A stretch of DNA of 64,000 nucleotides from Spizellomyces punctatus DAOM BR117. Its lineage: Eukaryota; Chytridiomycota; Chytridiomycetes; Spizellomycetales; Spizellomycetaceae. Under the pieces are notes generated by a model. That model saw nothing but the letters and a program-made list of their open reading frames with translations, did no database searches and had not been told where the DNA came from. The position numbers and the translations under genes were made by a program. This document shows positions 35,058 to 45,704 of the stretch, in pieces. Each line of letters opens with the position of its first letter. Positions within the stretch are counted from its first letter, which is position 1. The stretch lies in assembly GCF_000182565.1 (NCBI RefSeq), contig NW_015971539.1, forward strand, positions 1,816,900 to 1,880,899. The letters are read 5' to 3'.

Positions 35058-36998
35058 AAAGGAAGAAGATGGTGTCATTGCGCCAAGTGGTGTGGTTGAA
35101 AAGGATTACCGATACGACAAACGTTCTGCATGTTTCTGGTGGTTGGTGTGGCAAGAAACAGCTGATAGCAAATCCAAGTTTTTTTTTGGTTTGGTTTGGT
35201 TTGGTGTGGTGTGGGATTTCCTGTTTTTTTCCAGGTTGTTTTTTTTCTCTCCAGATGTCTGGCTGAACGGGCTGGTTACTGTTTTTCTTAATGACACTGG
35301 AGAGTAAAGTTGAAGATTGGGGGATAGTGAAATGTAATCTATATCTTTTATAAATACAGTTTTTGGGACAAGCTTCTTGTTATGGGGTTTCCAGTGACAT
35401 CTTGGTATTTGTTTTCCAAACTGGCTTTAGCGGTATAAATGCATTTTATCAAATGTGTGCGATGAGATAAGCGTTTTGTTCGATGGCCGCTACATTGGCC
35501 GGTGGGGAAACCGTCTTCTTTAACGGATCCCACACTCGGAGGCATCGGGGGGATAATGGAAAGACGGTGGTGGTGGTGGGGTCAAAAAGTGTTTCCCCAC
35601 CGGCATGTATCCTTTATGTAAGCTGTAATGGATATCCAAATATCGCAATCAATAAAGTTGAGAACGTATTTTGGACCAGCGGCAAGAGACATTTGCAAAA
35701 ACAATTCAATTTGCAAAAGGGTCCCACGTTCGATTTCCGCTGCCGCCACTGTTTGCACACGAATGATGATTGAATTTCTCAGACCTGTACTGAACGTAAT
35801 GTGGATACTTTGAAATTGCCTTGAAATATCTGACGTGTGTTATTTGCTTTTTTTTTGTGTTGTGCTGAATTGAGTGGTTTGAGAGAGCAGATATTTAGCG
35901 TATTGACAAATGGTTTAAGTTTTGTTCATGTCACCCATAACTCGTAACACAACCATTTGTACATTTGCATAAACATGACTAGGCACACGCCACGACCTCC
36001 TTGCCCCCCCGAGAAAATAACCCAGCCCAAGTTTTGTTCAACCAAAAAGCAAACATTGGAAATAACCCTTTTTAATTTAGCACATGAGAATCGACAGCTG
36101 TGCTTTTGTGTTTTTTTAATTGCTGGTGACTCTATGCAAGTTGATTCAAGTTCCGCTGTGCAAAAGAGCACCCCAAGCAAAACGAAGGAGAGTTGAAGCG
36201 GAATCTAATGGAATGGACGAATGCAACGATGTGTGCTAGAGCAAAAAAAACAAAACGTTGAAAAAACAACCAAATGACGTCGTTAAACAACTTGCTGGGC
36301 TGATAAAAATTCCATCCCATCAATAAAATAATTCAAAGATCAAAATAAAAGAACACTTTCAAGCCACTCTTGCACTAGAACCGGATGGATACACTACAGC
36401 ACACCGAGTGTAACACAGAGTGATACAAATGATTTACCAGGGCCATGGAAAGCAATGATTTGATGATTGATGATGATGTTATACGTTTTACACAAGTTGA
36501 TATTTAACTAGCAAGTGTGAGATTTCTTTGCCCAACGGTCGTCGTTCGTCGTCGTCGTTTGTTTGTTTGTTTGGTCGAGCGATCAAGCTTGAATTCATTT
36601 GCATATTATCATCAGTCCCTTTCTCTCAAACTGGGTGACGCACCTGACGCTCATCGAGTTTGTTCACGCCCGACAACAAGTTTCTCTTGTTTTTTCCCCC
36701 CGGTTGAATGCTCGTTTTCGTTGTCTCGAGAGCCTTTGCTATTGTTCATCGGTTCATTTGCGTATTGAACTTGTTCGGGCCTAGGTCACAGAAAAACATT
36801 CTAGTTGAACGTTTATCCCATCGCAAATCCACTTGACGCTCTCCCAACTTTGTGATCCTCAAAAAGCTGTTTGGTCACCCAGTGTGACGCGCTTCAACTG
36901 CTGCAACCCTCGTTTTCACTTACCAATTTGTTTCCAAAGCGCGGCGTTATCAAACCCTCATCTGCAACAAAAGAAACCCTTTCATATTGAAAAAAACC
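35058..36998. other. gene-poor interval with one inverted repeat
   Basis: 1.9 kb between the receptor-PDE stop and the next start. There is a 14-bp perfect inverted repeat at 35498-35511 and 35591-35604. Several ORFs of 60-100 codons on both strands overlap each other and carry no motif. The segment 36000-36998 is probably the promoter and 5' leader of the downstream gene. Confidence 0.5.
35498..35604. repeat. perfect 14-bp inverted repeat with 79-bp spacer
   Basis: Arms GCCGGTGGGGAAAC (35498-35511) and GTTTCCCCACCGGC (35591-35604). It could form a GC-rich hairpin in DNA or RNA downstream of the receptor-PDE gene. No element around it was recognised. Confidence 0.6.
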
Positions 36999-39116
36999 AT
37001 GATATCCCTCGACAATATCATGCTCAAGCCAGCGTCTCCCATGCGAGGGCATCGGCCCATGGCGGACTCTGTTTGCTTCGAACAATCTAATCAGGATACT
37101 TGGGCGTCCCATCATCGTCGCTATCGTCAGTATCGTCACCACCATTCTATTCGAGGTCAACATCACAGTGTCGGAGATTTTAAATCTGTTGACAGCAAAA
37201 GCAGTGGCTGCGAGGAATATTCAGAGGAAACATGTTCGGTGATTACAACTTCCACTGAATGTCCTGCATCATCAAAACATCTTAAAGTCGATACTCGCTC
37301 TATATATCGGAGTCGATCTTGCTCCCCCTCCAAATCATCACCACCATCTCCCATTCAACTAGAAGAAGATTACAACAACAAAGACTTTCACGACGACGAC
37401 ATGTGCAAATTTCCGAGACGCTTCAACCTTCGCCGCAGGAGGGAACTCAAAGCCATGATGGAAGCTAGAGCTAAAGAATCCCATGCATGGTTACGACAAA
37501 TCCAAGACGATGCGCATCGGCTCGCTGCTTGTCGTGCATGCGCAAAGATCATGATCGGCAAGATGGATCCCGATGAAGTCGAAGGAGTATACCCCATGAC
37601 AACAGATCGCAGCCAAACTGCCTCAGAGATCAATCCAGAGATCAATGTCGCTCCTGCTGCAGAGGCAGATGACGTTTCCTTGTCGTTGCCTCCGCCTGTT
37701 CCGCAAGCTCCGACAGAACCCAGATCGTCGACATCAGAGTCCAGCAAACCCCGCAGGAGTTTCATGTCCATGCGCCGGTTGCTGCCAGTTCCTGCAGGCA
37801 TGAAGCGGAGCGATTCGGTCGAATCCGTCGCATCTGTCGACACGATCCAGTGGGCATCGGTCGATTATGTTCACACAAAGACTCATAATCCCCTCTCCTG
37901 GAAGCCGGATTGTCTCATGGTGGTCAATGCTGAAGTGTCCGAAGACGAAGGAGAGGGGAACTTTGTGCATTCCCACATGACACCCTCTGTGGTCTCCAGT
38001 GAAGCACCCATCAAAGCACAACATATTGAACAAGACCAAGAAGAACAGGAAGAATGTACACGTTCCAAGGTGGACATTAAGGGAAAGAAGCCCGTGTACC
38101 TCGTTGAGCAAGAGGTATCACCCGTCATTGACGACCAAGAAGAACAAAGAAACATGATCAATGTCATTCTCAACGCCTATGCCAACGAAGGGCCTTCATC
38201 ATCTCGTACCCTACTCCCGGAAGATTTCATCCTACCAGAGCCTGATGACCGCTTTTGGTACGACTGCTTCTCAGAGGCTGGCCAGCTCGTCCGTCGCATC
38301 TCCACAAAGTCCGAGCCGGTCCCCTCCAAACCTCCGCGGTACGACTCCCTCGACGCCATCCTCCCCCCGGCCGCGGAATATACCCACCACTCCATGTATA
38401 CCCCAACAACCCCCTCGACTCCCGAAGAAACCGCAATGCCTCCGCTCCCGGTGTGGCTCACCGACCCGGAGCGGCCAAAAAGCCCGCCACGCAAAGACAG
38501 CAGCCCCCCCAAAAAGCCCCGGTCCCCTCCCCGCAAGGACAGCAAGTACGATTCATTGTCCTGTAGTATCGTACCGCGGACGGGACCGGAGGCTACGCTG
38601 GCGGAATACAGACAATGGGAAAAAGACCATTGTAAAAAAGTCAAGGCTGAACGAGTAGCTCGGGCCAAGACATTATCGAAATTGGAAAAAAAAACCTTTA
38701 CATCCTCCTCCTCCTCGTCTGATAAACCCCCCAAATCCCCTTCCCGCTTCCTTTCCGATCCCATCACATGGATCTTTCGTAGATCCACACATTCCCCATC
38801 CACATCCACATCCAAAACCCTCCCACGGCGAGCCTACCCGGCCTATATCCTCAATCACGCCGAGATGGGCTCGCCGACCGCTAATAATGGGTACGACCCG
38901 ATCGCCCAAGCTGCTCGTCGGCGCGGCTCGTACATTGCCGACAGTATTATTGCAAAAGAACAAAAAAAGCGGCGGAGTGGGGATCCGGTTGATTGGGGGG
39001 TCACGATGGAGGTCAAAGAGTTTGTCAAGGTGGTTGGGGAGGAGGAGGCTAGGGGGCGGCGGAAGGGGTTGGGGAAGGTGGTGCGGAGGATGATGAGTTT
39101 TGGGAAGATGGGGTAG
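36999..39116 (+). CDS. large Ser/Pro-rich, probably disordered protein of unknown function
   Basis: Single long frame of 705 aa from the ATG at 36999 (MISLDNIMLKP); an in-frame TTG lies four codons upstream. It is rich in Ser, Pro, Asp/Glu and Lys. A conserved-looking helical stretch, RFNLRRRRELKAMMEARA, is followed by ESHAWLRQIQDDAHRLAACRACAKIMIGKM. There are several PPRKDS and SPPKKPRSPPRKD motifs, likely kinase or SH3 targets. The C-terminus carries ARRRGSYIADSIIAKEQKKRR and GLGKVVRRMMSFGKMG, an amphipathic basic helix that could bind membranes; that is inference. No enzyme domain is visible. Length and codon use suggest a real, fast-evolving gene. Confidence 0.7.
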   Translation: MISLDNIMLKPASPMRGHRPMADSVCFEQSNQDTWASHHRRYRQYRHHHSIRGQHHSVGDFKSVDSKSSGCEEYSEETCSVITTSTECPASSKHLKVDTRSIYRSRSCSPSKSSPPSPIQLEEDYNNKDFHDDDMCKFPRRFNLRRRRELKAMMEARAKESHAWLRQIQDDAHRLAACRACAKIMIGKMDPDEVEGVYPMTTDRSQTASEINPEINVAPAAEADDVSLSLPPPVPQAPTEPRSSTSESSKPRRSFMSMRRLLPVPAGMKRSDSVESVASVDTIQWASVDYVHTKTHNPLSWKPDCLMVVNAEVSEDEGEGNFVHSHMTPSVVSSEAPIKAQHIEQDQEEQEECTRSKVDIKGKKPVYLVEQEVSPVIDDQEEQRNMINVILNAYANEGPSSSRTLLPEDFILPEPDDRFWYDCFSEAGQLVRRISTKSEPVPSKPPRYDSLDAILPPAAEYTHHSMYTPTTPSTPEETAMPPLPVWLTDPERPKSPPRKDSSPPKKPRSPPRKDSKYDSLSCSIVPRTGPEATLAEYRQWEKDHCKKVKAERVARAKTLSKLEKKTFTSSSSSSDKPPKSPSRFLSDPITWIFRRSTHSPSTSTSKTLPRRAYPAYILNHAEMGSPTANNGYDPIAQAARRRGSYIADSIIAKEQKKRRSGDPVDWGVTMEVKEFVKVVGEEEARGRRKGLGKVVRRMMSFGKMG

Positions 39117-39431
39117 AGGTGTGGTGGGGGGTGAGTAGAGGGGAGGAGAGTGGTAATGGTGGGAGAGGTGGCGAGGGGGTTGAAAGCTGGAATGGCGGGG
39201 CGGGTGAGGAGGGGGGGGGGTTTAGAAGAAGAAGCAGGGAATGTTAAACACTTTTCTTTTTTTTTACTTTTTTTTTTACTATTAATCAGTACGTTTATAA
39301 GTCCAGCATCTTTATTATTTTCATGATATGCGACAAGAATATTCATTTATTTGTGCCCATTTATCTCTGAATACCTGACATAGGAATGGTGGTTAAATGC
39401 CATCTGCAATGTCTGCCACGTATCACCTGCA

Positions 39432-39652
39432 GAGGATATAGCGTTTATTGTTAGAATGTATGTAATGTCCCATTGTCGTCAGAGGACTATTTTACATTTG
39501 ATATGAACCAACCGAGATGACCTGCGCATGTTTTCGGTATCATGATGTCTGTAATATCTGTCAATGCACAGGATACAACGTCTATTATTCGAATGTACAA
39601 GGGTGATCCGTTTGTCGTCCAAAGACTATCTTTTCTGATATGAACTAACACG
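39432..39652 (+). repeat. diverged tandem duplication, about 139-bp period
   Basis: Two units begin AGGATATAGCGTTTATT (39432) and AGGATACAACGTCTATT (about 39571), and both end GATATGAAC(C/T). They share order and spacing with many substitutions. Confidence 0.55.
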
Positions 39653-41101
39653 TAACGCATGATTTTGTTATCAGTGTTATTTTTCCAGTCTTGGAATGTC
39701 GACTCTCTTGACAAGAACGACAAGATGCCCTTTTAAGTGTCTGTTGGATATGGACTAGTGTACAATATCATTCTCTGCTCTTTGGATCCATATCAACAAT
39801 TCGAGAGCCGGGACCAATCACCACAGTGTGGACGCGTTCAACGTCCCACAGTTTGTCATGTCTCGACGTTCACCAAAAGTCCGACAAAATACCGGCATGC
39901 TTGCACGAGAGAGGGTGCGCAGCAAGCAAGGGGGAAAAGCGGGCACGAGGAGAAACGTGAGGGAGTCGTTTGCATTGTCAGCAATGTCTAGTACAAAACC
40001 CCGCCGTTTCTCGAACCCCAAGGATCTGACCCCCATCGACCCCCATCAACCCCCATCGACCCTCACCAACCCCCAACTCCGCAACCCCCAAAATCCCAAC
40101 CCTCGGTCCAGTCGTTCAACGACGCATCTTCACACTTATGTCATCATACCCCTGGCACAGTCATGTAACTTCCCGCCAGAATTAAATTAATGTGCAGGGA
40201 CGGAGGGTGCACAGGAATCCATGATCGAGGGGTGTTGTGTGGATAAAGATGGGCTTGTAAATGTGACAATGTAGATGCGAAGGGCGTGTATTTTTGACAA
40301 GTTGATTAAATGATGTTAAGACTTGGTTGAATAGATCTGAATCATTTCTTACAGCCAAATACACTTATCATACAGTGATGAAATGTTACAAAGTGGGTGA
40401 TGTCGGTAAATATCGTATTCTCATGTATGTCTATATGTAATTGTCTACATCTGCATGTGTATGTATGTATGTGTGTGTGTGTTGTGATGTGCATTCTGAA
40501 TAAAGTCAAAAACCTCGTAAAAAAGAACCAAGCATCTGCTCCTTCCAACACGTCCCAGAAAGCGCGTCGGACTTGTAGTATTTTTTTCCCACGCTCCTTT
40601 CTGACGCGTCAAAGACTGGGGATTTTTTCCCACGCTCGTCTTATGGAGGCATTAAAGTGAAAGGTTGGGGAGCTTTGCAAGTAATGGATGTAGAAAGTGT
40701 TTGGATATTCAATTGGGACTACGAACGGACATTATGGACGGACATCTATTGGACATTTCAACGACTAGTTTTATTTCCTGTATATAGAGTCAAGGGGGGG
40801 TTTGTGACTTTGATGCTGTGTAAAGGAGAACTCTAGAGTCTGGTGATTGATATATGGCCATAAGTGAATATAAGTGAGCATGGATGGAAAGCGTTAGAAA
40901 ATCTCTAATCATAGGATATGTGTGAATGCATCTATTATTATAATGCATGAATTAGTGAGAGATTCTTATAGTGTTCAAGAGCATTAATGGAATGCAAAGA
41001 GTGGAAAGGGGCCTTTTGGGACGCGCTCTTCAAGTCAGAAGAGAGAGAGCGTGGGAAAATTGTTTTCATCTTTTGGACTCGATGTTTTTCTGTATTGCAC
41101 A

Positions 41102-41128
41102 CTTCTTCTTCTTCTTCTTCTTCTTCTT
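41102..41128 (+). repeat. (CTT)9 microsatellite
   Basis: Nine uninterrupted CTT triplets in a non-coding interval. Confidence 0.9.
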
Positions 41129-43502
41129 ACTACTGCAAGGCCTTTCTAGTATCCTAAGTCGTGCTTGACAATCGTTTACGTACTTGCGCTCTCGTGTATT
41201 CCTGCCTTTTCCCAGACCCGGTCCGGGCCGCGTGCGTTCACTCAACACCAAACTGCAAAAGGACAATAGCAAGTCCACCACACCTACACACACAGACTGA
41301 ACTGACCAGTGAGGCAACGACGTTTGACCAAAACAAACCACGTCACCGACAGGTCGTTTGCGTGACCTTGTTTTTTGTTTGCGACTTCAGCACGGTTTTG
41401 TGAGCGTTTACCTTGTTCGCGCTCTTTGGACGGGGGAGACATGCTTCCATGACCTAGAGTTGCCAAACAGGCGGCTGAAAGAAAAAAGTGAATAGAAGGG
41501 ACGATGATGCGTTATCGATAACGTAGAAAACAATACTGAACCATGTTACAAGTTTTGTCGCCCGACCAAAACACTATCATGCGAGGGTTATACCTGGGCG
41601 TGACCTACTTGTCTATCGTGCTACAAACTTATGCATTTGTATTGTTTGCTTAAAGGGACTGCATGCTGATCATCTGTCAGTGTCTTTGGTCCAAACATGT
41701 CGCGCTTTTGCAAAAGACATGTCATGTCGCTGATGAGATGTATCTGTCTAGACCCAATGTCGCGAACAATGCTTTTTGAACATGGGTCATGGATGACCTC
41801 AAGTATAGGTCACTACACCAGCCTCAACGATGCCAGACGGGCCAGCAAGTGGGACATGGGCGCGGTCCAAACGACCTGCGAAAAAATAGTAACAGCCAAG
41901 CGAGAGCGGACTTATGGAGAGTATAGTGGTGGGCCGTGCTAGCGGCAGCTATACCGTCCATTTGCGTCCGTTTATTTTTTCTCACTGTAAAACAGGAAAA
42001 GACAGCATATTCCTTTCGTCGTAGATCCATGTTCTTCAGCTTATGAATTATATAAAGCACGGTGATACTCTTCTGTTTTACATCTATGGTACTCTAGCCA
42101 TCTCTCTTCCAGGGTATATGCAGGGGAACCATGCTATGATTCGTCCATTATCGCATTCAAGACCTTGGCATGTGGCGAGTGCGTCCTTGGAAAAACCAAG
42201 GCTAAGCTCCAACATATGGGTTTGCTTGGAACAAAGAGCATGAATATGGGTGCTCAAGTAGGGCGAGATGCACAAACAAATGACATGATTGGGAGAAACG
42301 GTTTAGTAATTGTAATGGGGTGGATATCTCCCCGCTTTTTGCTGCAACGTAAGCCGAGATTGCAAGAATACACAGTATCGGTTTACTTGGAACAAAGAGC
42401 ATGAATAGTTATCATGAATAGTAGTCATTGGAAAATGACGCTGGTAAAGATGTCCAAATAAAAAAAAGCAATCTGAATATGCGTGCATTGAAGGTAAATC
42501 CCCCGCACTTGGAAATGCCGTCGCTCAAGCATAAAAGAATCATCCTCTGCATCCCCTCCGCTCCTTTGTCCGTATCTAGTCTTCCTACTACTTGTCTTTT
42601 AACATCTCCCATTCCTAACCCTAACCTACTTCTCACGTGCTTAGCATTCCAACCTCAACTTATCAGCAATTACCACTCCAACCACACTGACTCATTCGAA
42701 CCCAAACATTTTTCTCAAGTGAGTTTTTCCCACGCGAATTGGGCTTTTGTTGGGCCATAACGGGGCCGCTTCTCTCCTTCCTTCACCTGTCGGGTCTGTT
42801 GCTCTTGGGGTTTAGAGCTTGTATTTTTTTATTTCTTTTTTTTGGGCTTTCGCCATCCGTCATCGTCGTCGTCGTCGTTTGTTACTGTCATTGTTATTCG
42901 GCTGTGTTGGGCCGGTTAACGGAATAGTTGGGGGCTTGTTTTTTGATAGTGGTGCGTTGGAGATAAAAGTTGCAGTCCCGGGCCCGTGTTGTCATCGTTC
43001 TTTTCCGTTTTGCTGACCTAGTTTCTCTTCTTCTTCTTTTTTCTATCCAACTTACCTTGTTCTTTTGTCTCCTCCCCTGGTGTCTTCCTGTCCTCACGCA
43101 CTTTGGGCTCCCTCGCTTTCAACTGTCGAATCCGCCGCACAACATTCGGACGTCATCCGTTGCAATTTCCATCATCTTTTGTTTTCGGCTCATTCAAACG
43201 ATTGGGTTATCGGATGCGCCTCGGTTCACTCTGCGAATTTCCTTGTATTCAACTTGCACACGTTACATTTCTTGCCGCGCATCGGCCATCACTTCATCGA
43301 CGTGCGGATCCCGGATTGTCATGCATGACGTTCGCGCCTTTCCTCGTCGATACCTTACCACGGTGTTTGCTGACTGTCTCAAACTTTACGCCTTGTTTGA
43401 CGCTCCTACGCTGTTTTCGACTTTTATCGGGATTCATCACGTTTCGTCATGCACCACCACACCTCGACACATGTCCATCGCGGTTCATGACAATGCATTA
43501 GC

Positions 43503-45704
43503 ATGCTTTTTCCTCTTTTCAAGAAAGCTACCAAGGTTTCTTCTTCCGACGCTACCACTGCCACTGCTACTACCAGCGCCAAAGGTCCTATCAACAGAGT
43601 CTCGCACTCCTTGTTTTCGCTTGCACGCCAACAGTCCTTTGCAAGCGTCAACGAGTCCCAGTGCTTCCAAGAGGTCTACGTCAAGGAAGCGGCTCGCCTG
43701 GTCAACGAGAGCCGCGACTATTTCGCCAACGAAGAGGGCGAAGAAGACTCTATCCCCGCCCTTGTCCCCGTCCATCAAAGGGGGACCAACGGTACCGGAC
43801 GCAAGCGTCACGGACCAAAGGACGCTCGCCGCGCAGCCCACAAGAGCGCCGAGCGCGTCAAGGCCAGGTTTCACCGCCTGGTCTTAGCCCTTGCGACACC
43901 TATTACGTCGCTGGCCGCCCCACCCGCCGAACCCACCATGCCTGCCCCCAACGCACAAGGCGCACCCGGCTCCAACGCCGCAGCTCCAAATGCGTCCCCC
44001 CAGGCCACCCAAGCCCGCCACGATAGCGCCAACCGCCATCGCCACCACCATTCCCAGGGTAGCGCCAAGATCGGCTACTCTACGGGGCCAACTATCGTTG
44101 GCGGGCACTTTAAGGTTGGGAAGAAGATTGGAGAAGGATCCTTTGGGATCATTTACGAAGGTTAGCATGACATTGTGTTTTTATTTAATATTTCGCTCTG
44201 GACTGACGTTTGTTTGCATTAATTAGGTGTGAACCTCAAGACCAACACACCTGTCGCGATAAAGTTCGAGCCCCGGAAGGCCGAAACCCCACAGCTGCGC
44301 GACGAGTACCGCACCTACAAGATCCTGTCGGGGTGCGCGGGGATCCCGTCGTGCTACTACTTTGGCCAGGAAGGGCTCCACAGTGTCCTGGTCATTGACC
44401 TCCTCGGGCCAAGTTTGGAGGACGTGTTCGATTTATGCGGCCGCAAGTTCAGTGTCAAGACGGTCTGCATGTTGGCGAAGCGGATGATCAGGTTGGTGCA
44501 GGTAGTCCATGAGCACAACCTGGTGTACCGCGACATCAAGCCGGACAACTTCCTCATCGGGAGGATCCCCCGATACAACGAGAAGGTCACGACGGATCCG
44601 GAGAGTGCGGATCCATACAGCATCGTAGAGAACCACTCGTTGGAGAGCCCGTCGCCGGCGTCGCAAATATACCTCGTCGACTTTGGTATGGTCAAGCAGT
44701 ACCGGGATCCGAGGACTGGTGTCCACATTCCCTTCCGCGAGAAGAAGAGTCTCTCGGGTACGGCGAGGTATATGTCCATCCACACCCACCTTGGCAGAGA
44801 GCAAGGGCGGCGCGACGACATGGAGGCTCTCGGCCATGTGTTCTTCTACCTGTTGAACGGGCACCTCCCATGGCAAGGACTCAAGGCCACGTCAAACAGA
44901 CAAAAGTATGAACGAATCGGGGAGGTCAAACAAGCCGTCAGGATTGACGATCTTGGGCGACCCAACCCCGAGGAGTTCTGCTTTTACCTCGAGTACGCCA
45001 GATCAATGGCGTTTGACGAAGAGCCCAACTATGACGGGGCCTGCGAGATGATTGACCAGGTGATGAAGAAGAACAACCTGGTCGATGACGGGGTGTTCGA
45101 CTGGATGGAGGTGCTGGACGAGCAGCGGGAGGCCAAGAGAGAGCGGGAGGAACGCCGGCTCCGGATGACAGAAGAGGAGCGGCGCGACGATGATCGCCGG
45201 GAGAGGGAGGAGAGGTTGGAGAGGGAGAGGGAGGAGCGGTACGAGCAGGAGCGGCGAAGGCTCGAGTACGAGAGGGAGGTGTTGTGGCGGAGTCCCAAGC
45301 TGCGGGAGCAGATGGGATCGTACTTTTCGTCATCGCCAGCGGGGTCGACGGGAGTACCACCAGCAAAACCCCACAACAGCCTCCAGCCAATCCAGGGGGG
45401 TTCCCAGGTCCAAAAGTCTGGGTCCGCGCTCCATGCTCGAGGCGGCCTGCGGGAGCAAGGCCAAGGGGCGAGTCGGGGAGAGGGGTCAGGGACGGGGCAG
45501 CGGGCGTCGGCAGCGGAGGTGCCTGAGACCGGGGCGGCGGTGAAGGCAGAGGCGGCACCGCAGGCGGTGGCAGCACCTGCGGGGGGCACGCAGACTCAAG
45601 GGGGAGGGGAAGCGCAGGGGCGGCAGGCGGTGGATGGGCGAAAGTCGCGGCGGCGGTGGTGGCACAAGATGTTTGTGTGGTGTGGGATTGGGGGGAGCAA
45701 GTAA
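43503..45704 (+). CDS. casein kinase 1 family protein kinase (Yck/CK1-gamma-like) with long N- and C-terminal extensions
   Basis: Two exons (43503-44160, 44227-45704) give 711 aa. Residues 1-195 are a low-complexity Ala/Pro/His-rich extension. The kinase domain starts at GGHFKVGKKIGEGSFGIIYEG. It shows VAIKFEP (Lys), LLGPSLEDVFDLCGRKFS, YRDIKPDNFLIG with the catalytic Asp, VDFGMVKQYRDP (D-F-G), KKSLSGTARYMSIHTHLG (the CK1 signature) and RRDDMEALGHVFFYLL. About 25 extra residues (YNEKVTTDPESADPYSIVEN) sit between the catalytic and DFG loops. The tail begins with a striking Arg/Glu coiled coil (REEERLEREREERYEQERRR-like), is then Gln/Gly-rich, and ends WHKMFVWCGIGGSK. The double-Cys palmitoylation end of yeast Yck kinases is absent, leaving a single Cys. 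The kinase call is firm; the membrane-bound subtype is inferred. Confidence 0.88.

Larger units (their letters stand above)
39117..43502. other. 4.4-kb gene-poor interval with simple repeats
   Basis: No gene could be supported. It contains a diverged tandem pair near 39.43-39.65 kb, a CCCCATCGA-type minisatellite at about 40030-40075, a (CTT)9 microsatellite at 41102-41128 and a repeated phrase, TTGGAACAAAGAGCATGAATA, at about 42227 and 42387. It also holds a short CCTAACCCTAACC motif at about 42615. The last 500 bp is probably the 5' region of the CK1 gene. Confidence 0.5.

Noticed and set aside
42970-43887. 305-codon plus-strand frame overlapping the start of the CK1 gene
   Set aside because: No ATG at its start; Ser/Pro/Leu-rich composition from pyrimidine-rich leader sequence; it overlaps the real kinase exon in another frame.
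44938-45589. Long Pro/Ser-rich minus-strand ORFs opposite the CK1 tail
   Set aside because: Shadows of the GC-rich Arg/Glu/Gly coding tail of the kinase.
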